64,000 bases of DNA, taken from Tribonema minus. Taxonomy: Eukaryota > Sar > Xanthophyceae > Tribonematales > Tribonemataceae. Made by a program: the position numbers and the translations under genes. Positions 12,329 to 23,700 of the stretch are shown piece after piece. The DNA is taken from assembly GCA_017506865.1 (NCBI GenBank), contig JAFCMP010000223.1, positions 372,001 through 436,000 of the forward strand, given 5' to 3'. The notes beneath the pieces were generated by a model that worked only from the letters and a program-made list of their open reading frames with translations, was not told the DNA's origin and ran no database searches. Position 1 is the first letter of the stretch. Each line of letters starts with the position of its first letter.

Positions 12329-13440
12329 GTAATGTTCATGATCGCCTCGGCTGCCGCCAATGCGGGTCACGTCGAGCCGCACACGATGCCCTCCCTTGTG
12401 CTTTCTTTGCCTTGGCCACCTCATCGGTGTTCTGCAACAGCTCTGTCGGCACCCTGCAACAGCTCTGTTCTGAAGTTTGCTGCTTATCGTCGCCTGTCGC
12501 GCGCCACGTCCGCAATTGCAACAGGAGCATCCTTCGACGTTGTTTATCCTCATGCGTGGACTCGTGCAGTCTTCACCGTGTGCTCGTGATGTGCGTTTGC
12601 AAGTCGTCGTCCCACGTGATTTGGGTCAGCCACCTCGTCACTACCGTGATCGCATGTCGTGCAACTGCAGCGGGCGCATCGTCGTGACGGCGGGTGTGCG
12701 CGCTCGCGAGCCGTCGTGCACATGATCGCGTCTGCTGCTCTTCTCAATGGTTTGCAGCTGTCGCCTCGTACTTGCAATGTGCCCTCGCTGTATCGTCGTG
12801 CACATCAATTGCAGCGGCCGCCGCGTCGAGTCGTGGTCGCCACGGTCTTGCCGATGGCGGCCTCGCGATGTCGTTGCATCGGCCGCCGTGCTGACATCGT
12901 GATCACTGTGGCGATGTTATGCAGATGTTGCCTCGTGTGCTCGTGACGTCGACATCGAAAAAAAACAAATTAATTGTGCGTAACTGTCTCATGTGAAATC
13001 GGAGGAGGTGACGCGCGGCGACGAAGACACGGGCACCCACTGCACAACTTGCACACGATTTGCAAGCATCGCACGCATTGCACACACAGCACCCACTGCA
13101 CGCTTTGCACATTCTGTACACACTGGGTTCAGAGGATAGTGCACAACACACACAAAACACAGACGATGTAGCAGAACATGATCAACTCTTGTGTTTCATT
13201 CAGTTCCAGATGTACACGGTACCACCTCCCGCCTCCCTGTCTGTCAGCTCTGTCAAGAGCTTCCACCGCTGCTCGCACCCGCGCCTCCAGCACCGCGTGC
13301 GACGCCTTGTACTGACGCCGCCGAGACGGCCTGCTCCGTCGTCCCGCGTGCCGCTGTCCGCGTGGGGCACGCAAGTGCAGCTCGAGCCTCGCGCTGCAGG
13401 ACCCGGGGTACTCTAGGCTGTCAAAGTCATCAACGCGCAA
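12329..13440. repeat. Dispersed intergenic repeat, copy 1
   Basis: The sequence after the Pmp gene 1 stop contains alternating cgtcgtgatcgc-like blocks, the string cctcgtgtgctcgtgacg, and a CACA-rich tract (tgcacacacagcacccact). The same modules recur at 24313-25440, 28600-29600 and 31240-32350. Open frames through it are low-complexity and are not conserved between copies, so I see no gene here. It may contain 3' UTR of the preceding gene at its start. Confidence 0.6.
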
Positions 13441-13454
13441 ACATTTGAAACCTT

Positions 13455-13612
13455 GAGCGGCGCAGTGCGTGCGAACTCTCTCAATGAGTCGAATTATTGC
13501 CTTCAGCCGTGCCTATGATGACAATGACATCACGAGCGGCGCAGTGTGTGCGAACTCTCTCGATGAGTCGATTTATCTTGTTCAGCCGTGCCTACGATGA
13601 CCATGACATCAC
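13455..13612. repeat. Two-copy 79-bp direct tandem repeat
   Basis: The block gcggcgcagtg, gcgaactctctc, gatgagtcga, cagccgtgccta and tgacatcacg occurs twice with a 79-bp period, with about ten differences between the copies. No coding potential is evident. Confidence 0.7.
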
Positions 13613-13799
13613 GGTGCCAACAGTGCCAGCAAACTGTGCTCAGCAGGCTGCGGCAGGTGTGCTCAGCAGGCTGCTGCTGCTAACGCTGCCAGCTTTCTGC
13701 ATGTGCTCTCAGCGTGCTCAGCAGCTGCCACAGCAGCTGGGAAGCATGCGCAGGTCAACATCTCAGAAACTTCCCCAGCATGCGTCAATCTCTCTCAGA

Positions 13800-14039
13800 A
13801 AGCAGCAGAGGGATTTGAGACATCCATTTGCGCAGTGGTAGAAGCAGCTGCGAGCAGAAGAGTAGCAAGCAGCAGTGCATGAATCAGTGTGCCAGGCAGC
13901 AGCGCAGCCAACAGGAGGGCCGCAGGCAGCCGCAGCAGTTCTTGTGCTAGCTCCTGCAGGCACAGGGGCAGCAGACAGCGCACCGGAGGGCAGGAAAGGT
14001 GCGGGGGCCGCAGCAGCAGCTGCAGCGCAACAGGTAGGA
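13800..14039 (+). promoter_or_regulatory. CAG-rich leader exon cassette, copy A (before Pmp gene 2)
   Basis: This block contains acatccatttgcgcagtgg, acaggagggccgcag, cagcagacagcgcac and aggtgcgggggccgcag, ending in cag followed by donor gtagga at 14034. The same ordered block occurs at 25440-25777 and 32350-32713. It sits upstream of a gene each time and ends in a donor, so it is most likely a shared spliced 5' leader exon. The acceptor used with it here is probably the ttgatttcag at about 14260-14270, just before the start codon at 14313. Confidence 0.55.
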
Positions 14040-14312
14040 CCTTCACACATGGCTTCTCCGCAGCCAGCATCAGCCACATGCCCCCCGCAACACCAAATTG
14101 GCAATGGTATGCACTTGAAATGAAGTGGATGTGCTGCACAGGACGTGACGCAGCCCCCAGCAGTCCAGACCAGTACCCACAGATGCCACCGCTGGACATC
14201 AGCCGCAAACCGCTTTCATGCTGAAGTGGCCAATGTTCACACTGTTCTATTTTGTGATTTTGATTTCAGTTTGCGCACAGAAGCAGCAGGAGCCGCAGAG
14301 ACAGCCTTTGCC

Positions 14313-14766
14313 ATGACTCGGACAGTGATTGCGCTCTTCCTCGGTGCTTTCACTGCGCTGCTCGTAAAAATCGCCGGGGCCCCTGTTGCCGCGGCGTGCA
14401 AGGCACCCCCTGACATCGTTGATGACCATGCGTCTGCGGTGAAGCTGACCAAGGCAGCGGTGTGCGCTGATCAGACCATCAAGGTTGAATGGCGAGGATT
14501 TGTAAACCTTACCGAACCGATTATTGTGGGCATCGGGACAACCCTTGTGATTAACGGTCGGGGCACGGACTCGGAGCCCGCAGTAATTTCGGGGCAGAAC
14601 GCGACGCAGATGCTGCGCGTGCAGACGGGTGCTGTAGTGCATTTGAGAAATCTGCGGCTCAGGGATGGACATGCTCTGGTAGCTGACAATGGTGGAGGCG
14701 GAGCCATCAGGGTTTTCGAAGGTGGGGTGCTGTCGCTGGAGGCTTGCCAATTCTGGCTTAACCGAG
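14313..14766 (+). CDS. Exon 1 of Pmp gene 2: signal peptide and N-terminal domain
   Basis: Homologous to 216-672, sharing KAPPDIVDDHAS, VKLTKAAVCADQTIKV and TTLVINGRGTDSE-type blocks and ending LSLEACQFWLNRG before donor gtaagc at 14767, phase 1. The longer frame open from 14145 lacks a plausible start and overlaps the leader intron, so the ATG before the signal peptide is chosen. Confidence 0.8.
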
Positions 14767-17700
14767 GTAAGCAATTGTTACACCGACCTCGCATCATTAT
14801 CAGAAATTGCGGAACAATGCCGCTTCGGGTGTTGACTGAAGAGTCAGGCCTTCTCGGCATATTTCATTCTGTTGATGTTGCCAACTGATGATCGGCATAA
14901 TGCACACACTGGTAAACTCATCTTACAATAGTCTTCCAGACAACGAGAGGATGGCCAGGCACGCTCTCATTTGCAACACCCACCTTCCTCTCTGCCATGT
15001 TCACCGCAACTGTCGCAGCTGTTGACGGTGCAGATGGTGGGGCTATCTACAACAGTGGCCATGTCACAAGCAACTCTTCCGCTTTCGATCAAAACCATGC
15101 AAGTGAGTAACTGTTTTGGATGTCCACAAATTGACGGCGTCCATCCATGTTCTGCCAGTTGTGTGAAGCGCTATGAGTCACCGGCAATTCTGTGGAGCAG
15201 TGGTGTCGTCATGTCCTTGCACAACGTGATGTAAGGCAATCTGTGCCAGATGGCGCGCATGCTGTGACCAGCGCGCGCGCCTGAGTCCTTGGAAATGCGT
15301 GGCGACGTCTGTGCAATTCATCTCGGCATCGATCCATCAACCAGCGTTCTGAGTGCTCGCTTCGGTTGTGTTGCGGATCTTGGTGATGGAGCCATCTCCA
15401 GTTGGGGCAAGTGAACCTGCAGCAGCTCAATGACATGCTTCATTTCTGACACAGCAAGTGAGTCAGCATGTCATTTTGCACTTTGTAATGTGAGGCGATG
15501 TCGTGCATGAAGGTGCACTCTGGGATCCATCGTGGCATCGATCGATTAACCAGCGTTCGGACTGCTCGCTTCGGTTGCGTTGCAGATGAGGGTGGAGCCA
15601 TCTTCAATTCAAGTGGCGATTTCACCTGCAGCAACTCGACCTTCGACTCCAACACAGCAACAGGTGAGGCATGTGAGGCGATGCCGTGCCCGACAGCGCG
15701 CGCGTGCTGTGAAGTGAGCGTGCTGCGACCGGCGCGGCGCACCTGATTTCTTTGAAATGCGTGGCGACGTCTGTGCACTCTGGGATCCATCTTGGCATCA
15801 ATCAATCGACCACCGTTCTGACTGCTCTCTTCGGTTGCGTTGCAGACCCTGCTGGTCATGGTGGTGGTGGAGCCATCAGTAATTATGGCGATTTCACCTG
15901 CAGCAACTCCACCTTCGACTCCAACACCGCCGTATGTAAGTCATCATTCTGTTCTGCTCTTTGTGATGTGAGGCGGCGCTGTGCCCGACGGCGCGCGCGT
16001 GCTGTGAACTGAGCGTGCTGTGACCAGCGCGGCGCACCTGAGTTCTTTGCAATGCGTGGCGACGTTCATGCACTCCGGGATCCATCGTGGCATCGATTGA
16101 TGGATAGGGATGTGCGCAGCGTATATCGTATATATAACGTATAGATATGTATAGCGTATATATAACGTTATAATGCAAAAAGCCTATACGCTCTATACGT
16201 TTCGCTAGAACGTCATAAATTCGGCTTTTCAGGGTTCTGTTGACCCGCCACATCATCGGAAGGCCCCTCTATGACCTCTGACATCGCGTCTCCTGGCCAC
16301 GTCGCCCAAAGGTACCGCAGCTGCTGCTGCTGCTGCAGCAGTGTGCTCTTGCTAGTTAGAGAAATGACGGACTCGGATGAGGATATGGTGGAGGTTGCGC
16401 CTGCTGCCCCTGCTGGGGCAAGGGTCATGCAGAAATACATGGGGAAGGAGTACGAACTCAGTCAGCTTTATGCCATGCTGCGGTCTACGCAGCACAAGGT
16501 CGGTGCTGCCCAGTGGTGGTCGAGATTTAAAATTGTCCAGGGTGAGCATGCCGTGCTCCTGGAGTGCCTACTGTGCGGTGACAATCTCTCTGCGTCCAAC
16601 CCTTCAGCGCGCGCCACCACCCACTTCAAACCAGGAGTCTGCAGCGGATTTGCTCCCAAAGCTCCAGCAGCGCGTACTGATAGTGCTGCAGATGTCGAGG
16701 AGCTGGAGGAGGGGGGCAGCAGCACCAGCAAGCGCCCTGCGTCAGGCATTGCGGGGTACAGGATCACGGCAGAGCAGGAGAAACGCGCTACTCAGAGCCT
16801 GGCGCGTTTCTTCTTCAAGAGCAGCGTCGCGCTTCAGCTCATCGAGCAGTCTGACCTTGTTGACGCCTTCGCCACCCTTGGCGTCACCCTGCCTGGCCGC
16901 AAAGCGCTCTCGACAACTCACCTCGACAGAGAGCATGCCCGCGTCAGCGAGAGCGTGCTAGCGGCAGTGCAGGCGCTTCCTAGAGTACAGCTCGCAACGG
17001 ACGGCTGGAAGCGCCGTTACGCAGGAGGCGGGACCCCGCTGATCAACGTCATGGCCCTCCATCCACAAGGCGGCTCATCTTTCATCAAAGTTGCTACAGC
17101 AGCTGGGGTCGTCAAGGACTCGCCTTGGATCGCCAGGGAACACCTGGCGTGGGCGAAGGAGGTGGCGGGCGACCAGGAGGGATGGGCGCAGCGCATCTTG
17201 GGGATGGTGATGGACAATACCAAGGCCAACCGAGCAGCGCTGGACTCCATCAAAGCGCTGCATCCGGAGTGGCTGCTGCTCGGCTGCCAGGCGCACGCGC
17301 TTGCTCTGCTTATCAAAGACTTCGCCAACTCGGACAAGATCACCTGGACAGCCAAAGTGTACAGCACCGTACTCATGATGTCCAACGTGATCAACGGCAA
17401 CGAGAAGGTGCGCACGGCGCTGCGCGCAAAGCAGCTGGCGACGCCGCCCTACAAAGCTATGGCGATCTCAACCCACTGCCCCACCCGCTTCGCCATCCTG
17501 CACTTCATCGGCCGTGACCTGATCGTGTTGAAGGCCGCCATCCAGAGCCTAGTGCTTGACGATGTTGCCTGGGCCGCCGCGACGACAGACTGCACGCACG
17601 CGGCAGAGTTCAAAGCGGCTGCGATCGGCATCAGCGGGCGCGGGCGTGGCGCCTTCAACTTCTACGCAGATCTGGAGCAGCTCAGCAAGCTCGTGCAGCC

Positions 17701-20700
17701 CGTGAGCGATGCCATCCATCAACTGGAGACGGACGCGCCGCGGCTGAGCCAAATGCTGCCGATCTGGCGGCAGCTGCTGGAGCATGCGGAGCTCTTCGAT
17801 GCGCAGGGCGGAGGCGGTGCTGCTGTCGCAGCAGCTGGCCGCGCTGCTGCCAGCGGCGGCGCCGCCGCTGGCGGCGCTTCGGCGGCGCGCGCCGTGCTCC
17901 CGCTGTTCAAGGACCGTTTTACGAAGCACTACGACAAGGCGTGGGCAGCGGCGTATATCGTCGACCCCATCCATGCTACACGGGTGGAGACTACGGGGGA
18001 GTGGTTCCTGCCGTTCACGCAGCTGTCGGAGCAGGAACTGGCGGGCGCGATCGAGTGCTTCAAGGAGCTGGCAGGGGAGGGTGCTGATGGGGTGGAGGAG
18101 GAGCTAGGAGAGTTGGAGTTAGGTGCACTGCCTGTTGCCATGTCACGCTTTTTGCCTGTGCTTACGACGCGTACAGAGGTAGAGGGCAAAGTGGTGTTTG
18201 CTTCCAACAGTAAGCGTCAGAACTGGTGGGCCATGAGAGGTGCCCTGTCGTTTCCTCACTTGGCTAAGGTGGCGGTCAAGCTGTTGTCGTTTCATGTGAC
18301 CAGTTGTGCCACTGAGCGCAACTGGTCTTTGTGGGGGAATATTTATGTCAAGGGCCGCAACAGACTTGCACTACAGCGCGCTGAGAAGCTGGTAATGATC
18401 AGGGGGAATGCAAAGAACGTTGAGCACCGCAGGTCAGAGGAGGAGGTCGTGCTGTCTCTGCTGGCTGAGAAGTAGAGTGCTCATGTAGATTGAGAACACA
18501 CGCATGCCACGTGGCAGGCCTGCATTTGTAATCACTACAGCCTTGTTGCTTTGATCTGGGTCTCGCTTCTGGTGCCTGTTCTGCAACGCCTGCGATTGAT
18601 GCTACAATGCATAAAAGAAAAATCAATTGAAACGGAGTTGAAGTTCATGTTTTGCCTTTAAATATACGTTTGTATACGTGGTATAACATTATAAGGGGTT
18701 ATAACATACGGTATACGTAGTATTATTTTTGAAACTATACGCTCATGCACATCCCTATTGATGGACCAGCGTTCTGACTGCTCGCTTCGGTTGCATTGCA
18801 GTATTTGGTGGCGCCATCTACAACGCGATTGGCGAATTCACCTGCAGCGACTCGACCTTCGACTCCAACACAGCAACAGGTGAGGCATGCGAGGCGATGC
18901 CGTGCCCAACGGCGCGCGCGCTGTGACGTGAGCGTGCTGTGACCGGCTCGGGGCACCTGAGTTCTTTGAAATGCATGGCAACGTCAGTGCACTCTGGGAT
19001 CCATCGTGGCATCAGTTGACTAGCCTTTCTGACTGCCCGCTTTGGTCGCATCGCAGAGAGTGATTATGGTTCAGGTGTCTACCTTCCTGGTGGTGGAGCC
19101 ATCTACAATGATGGCACATTCACCTGCAGCAACTCGACATTCGACTCCAACGCCGCAGGTAAGTCATCATTCTGTTTTGCATTTTGTGATGTGAGGCGAT
19201 GCCGTGCCCGACAGCGCGCGCATGCTGTGACGTCAGCATGCTGTGGCCGGGCGCGGCGCACCTGAGTTGTTTGCAATGCGTGGCGGCGTCTGTGCACTCT
19301 TGGATTGGTCGTGGCATCGATCGTTAAACCAGCGTTCTGACTGCTCACTTCGGTTGCGTTTGCAGCTGAAGGTGGAGCCATACAAAATGGTGGCACATTC
19401 TCCTGCAGCGATTCCTCCTTCGACATCAACACAGCTTGTGAGTCATCATGCATTCTGTGATGTGAGGCGATGCGGTGCCCACCGACGCGCGAGTGCTGTG
19501 ACATGAGTGTGCCGTGACCGGCGCGGCGCACGTGATTTCTTTGAAATGCGTGGCGACGCCTGTGCACTCTGGGATCCATCTTGGCATCAATCAATCAACC
19601 CCCGTTCTGACTGCTCGCTTCGGTTGCGTTGCAGACGCTGGTGGAGCCATCAAAAATTATAATGACTTCACCTGCAGCAACTCCACCTTCGACTCCAACA
19701 CCGCAGCAGGTGGTAAGTCATCATTCTGATTTTGCATTTTGTGATGTGAGGCGATGCCGTGCCCGACAGCGCGCGCAGGCTGTGACGTGAGCATGTGGCC
19801 GGCGCGGCGCACCTGAGTTCTTTGCAATGCGTGGCGACGTCCGTGCACTCCGGCATCCATCGTGGCATCGATTGATTGACCAGCGTTCTGACTGCTCGCT
19901 TCGGTTGTGTTGCAGATAATGGTGGTGGAGCCATCGAGAATGATTATGGCAACTTCACCTGCAGCAGCTCAAATTTTACCAACAACACAGCAGGTAATTA
20001 ATCAATTTGTTTTGCATTTTGTGTAGGGTTGTCAGCTGGTGCGGTATGTCGACTAATATGTAAACGGGGGTTTGATCGGCTCGGCTAACTGGCTTTGGAC
20101 CAGCTAAGAAATGCCGGTCGGCCAATGACCGGCTATGGCAGACTGACCGGCTAATGACCAGCTATTGATCGGCTATGGCAACCTGACCCGCCTTCCCTGC
20201 GGTCATGAGTACTAACAGAGTAGCAAGATATGGTTTACTTGAGGTGGCATGCAATGTTTACTTGAGGTGGCATGCATTGGCGACATCAGTGCACTCTGGG
20301 ATACATCGTGGCATCGATCGATTAACCACCGTTTTGACTGCTCGCTTCGGTTGCGTTGCAGGTGGTGGTGGTGGAGCCATCCTCAATACAGAAGGTGGCA
20401 TGGTCACCTGCAGCAACTCGACCTTCGCCAGCAACACAGCAACCAGTGAGTCATCTTTCTGTTTTGCATTTTGTGATGTGAGGCAGTGCCGTGCCCGACA
20501 GCGCGTGCATGCTGTGACGTGAGCATCCTGCGGCCGGCGCGGTTCACCTGAGCCCTTTGCAATGCGTGGCGACGTCCGTGCACTCTGGGATCCGTCGCGG
20601 CATCGATAATTCAACCAGCGTTCTGACTGCTTGCGTCGGTTGCGTTGCAGATGACGGTGGGGCTATCTTCTCCATCGATGCGAAATTCACCTGCACCAGC

Positions 20701-23700
20701 TCGACCTTCGACTCCAACGCCGCAGGTAAGTCGTCATTCTGTTCTGCCCTTTGTGATGTGAGGTGATGCCGCGCCCGACGGCGCGCGCATGCTGTGACGT
20801 GAGCATGTGTGTCCAACGGTGTTCTTTGAATTGTGTGGCCACTGCTGTGCACCCGGTGCTCCACCGTGGGTTTTATCGAATAGCTTCTGATAGTTTTCCC
20901 ACTGCCTCTGTTGTGTCTCAAATGCTGCATATTTTTCTTTGCTGTGGCGCAACGCTGGTGATACACTGAACAAACTCTAGTTTCCTGATGATTCGGCAAC
21001 TTTCAACCTCCACGCGCATCGTGTGACTTTGCAGATAAAGGAGGAGCTGTCTCGCTGTGGCGGTCATCCAGCTCCGCCAACTTCGCCACATTCACGTTCT
21101 GTTCCTTCGCTCGCAACAATGCGTCAGGTGAGTCACTCTTGCTGTCATCAAAGTGAGCACAACGACCTGAGCACCATCACAGGCATTGTTCTGTTCTGTG
21201 CGCACATGCCCTCCCTGCCCGCTATTGTGCTTACCCATAAGTTGCACCTCACCCATCTCATCTGCAGATGGTGGAGCACTTTACGCGGGCAGTGAAGCAA
21301 AGGTTAACTTCGTGTCTGTGGGTTTTGATGACAACAATGTGACCCACTACGGAGGAACCATCATGATGGATGAAGGAGCAGAAGTGCAGTGTACCGGATG
21401 CAACTTCACGCGAAGCACAGGTAAAGATCATCACCAATTGAACATCGACCAGCTCAAGTCACTCTATGCGAACGTGATCTGCAGGGCCTGAGCGCTGTGG
21501 CATCCATCTAGCGACGCGTCACAATGAGCGTGACCATCTCACTTTGCTTGCATCAGCCCATGGACCAGGTGCCTGATGTGCTTCATTGATGGGCACAGTC
21601 TCACCTCCGTTTCCGTGATTGCCGTCTGCACTGCTGCAGCCATCAAAGGTGGCGCCGTGTATGCAGTCGCACGGTCAGGATTGGTGATGTCGTGGGTCGC
21701 CATACGGGACTCCGACTCCCATGAGGACGGCGCGATCTTTTCGGCGGGGAATGTGTCTGTCGACTCATCATGGTTCGAGCAGAATTCAGGTGTGTAAGAT
21801 CACCAGTCAAGCCCTGGACTTACAGCTGACATCGAAAGTTTTGATCGATCTTACTGTTTCGTTCCCGTCGTCCTCCATTGATGTCGCAGGCAGAAAAGGA
21901 GCTAGCATCTATCTGGCAGAGAACGCGATGGTTAGTATCAGTGGTACATCGTTCTCCTTCAACAACGCCACGGAGACGGGAGGCGCACTGTACCTGGAGG
22001 CATTGGTCACCGGACACATCGACAACTGCCGCTTCCTCAACAACACCAGTCCTGTCGGCGGAGCACTGTCTCTGGCATCGGCTGACGACGGCCGCGAGTT
22101 CAGCGTTTTCGGTTGTAACTTCACCGGCAACACCGCGTCGGTGGGTGCCGGAGGGGCCATCATACAGCAGGGCTCAGCCACGGTGCTCAGCGTGAATGTG
22201 GACAACGGTACATTCGTCAACAACACGGCGCCATGCTGCTATACAGGCACGAGCAACACCGGCGACAACATTTCATGCGAGGATGCTTCCACGGGATACG
22301 GCACAGGCTGGTAAGTGAGATCCGTGGTTGCATTTAAAGTTCTTCGCATCGTCGGGCGGACAATCTCACTCACTGCTGCCTATACCATGCAGGTCATGCT
22401 GCAACGAGCGGCAGTATTTGCTGGTGAACTCCACCAACGGTGACCACACGTGCGAAACTTGCGACAAGCACGAGCTCAACTGCACCGCGATCGGGCTCAC
22501 CGTGGCCACGCTGCCTGTGGCCTCCGGCTATTGGAGGGAAACAATTGACCAAACGGACATACGAACGTGCTGGAACACTGCAGCATGCAAGGGGGGCGAC
22601 GGGGGCTTCTCATGGGACACCGCCGACGTCTACTGCAATGATGGCTACATGGGACCGTGTGAGTCAAAAGTAGGACGTGCGTGTACGGTTCGCAGTGCAA
22701 AATGGGCGACCGGCAAGTTCTGTTGCTGTGATGGTTTTCTCGATGTGACGTCCGCTGGTGATGTGTTGAGTTCTCACGTCTTCTCTACAGGTCGACATGT
22801 GTGAGAGCGTGCACTTCCTTACGTACAGGCACTGCAGCTGTGATTGGGGTGGATGTCGCGGGCTGTTGTGGCGGTCTGCACCACGTGTATTCTGCTGCTG
22901 CGTGCTGAGGGTTTTCGCATGCACACATGCACTGTGGTGATGTTGACACCGTCTCCTCTTGTTTCTCACCAGACTGCGCAGTGTGCGCGCCCGGGTACGC
23001 TCGTCTGCCGGGCTACCGCTGCGTCGAGTGCAGCCACAGCGCTGTCGCAGCGACGGTCACCATCCTGGCAGCCATCGTGCTGGTGGCACTCGCGCTGCTG
23101 TGGCTGCTGTTCTCGAAGACGACGGAGGTGGAGGACGGGGCGGGGGGCGTGCAGACGATAGGCGCCTGCGGTCGCGCGTCGAAACTTGCGCGCGTCGGAG
23201 TGCTGCTCTTGCAGCGGCTTCGAATTCCGGTCGTCGTCCTGCAAGTGCTCACGCAGTACATCAGCATCACCGGCCTCACTTTGCCGCTGCAGTACCTGCA
23301 GTTTCTTCGTGCGGTGGACTTCATGTCGCTGGACATGCGATGGCTGACCTCGCCGGGTTGCGCTGCCGACGTCGACTTTTACGGCCGGTTGCTCATCGCC
23401 ACTTTAGCGCCCCTGGTGATCACCGCCCTCATCTTCAGCCCCCGCCTCTACCTGCGGTTCATATCCCGCCGTAGGCCTGCTGTCGCCCCCAAGCTTCGAC
23501 AGGTCGTCGCCAGGGATGTCAACGCCTTCCTGGTGTTCACTTTCCTTATCTTTTCCGGCGTGTCGCTCACGGTCTTCGAGACCTTCGCGTGCGACAAACA
23601 TTTGAAGGAGTTCACCGGCGACATCTACCTGCACGCGGACTATTCGCTGAGGTGCAACGATGACGAGGGTTTGCACAAAAAGTACTCCATCTATGCAGGT

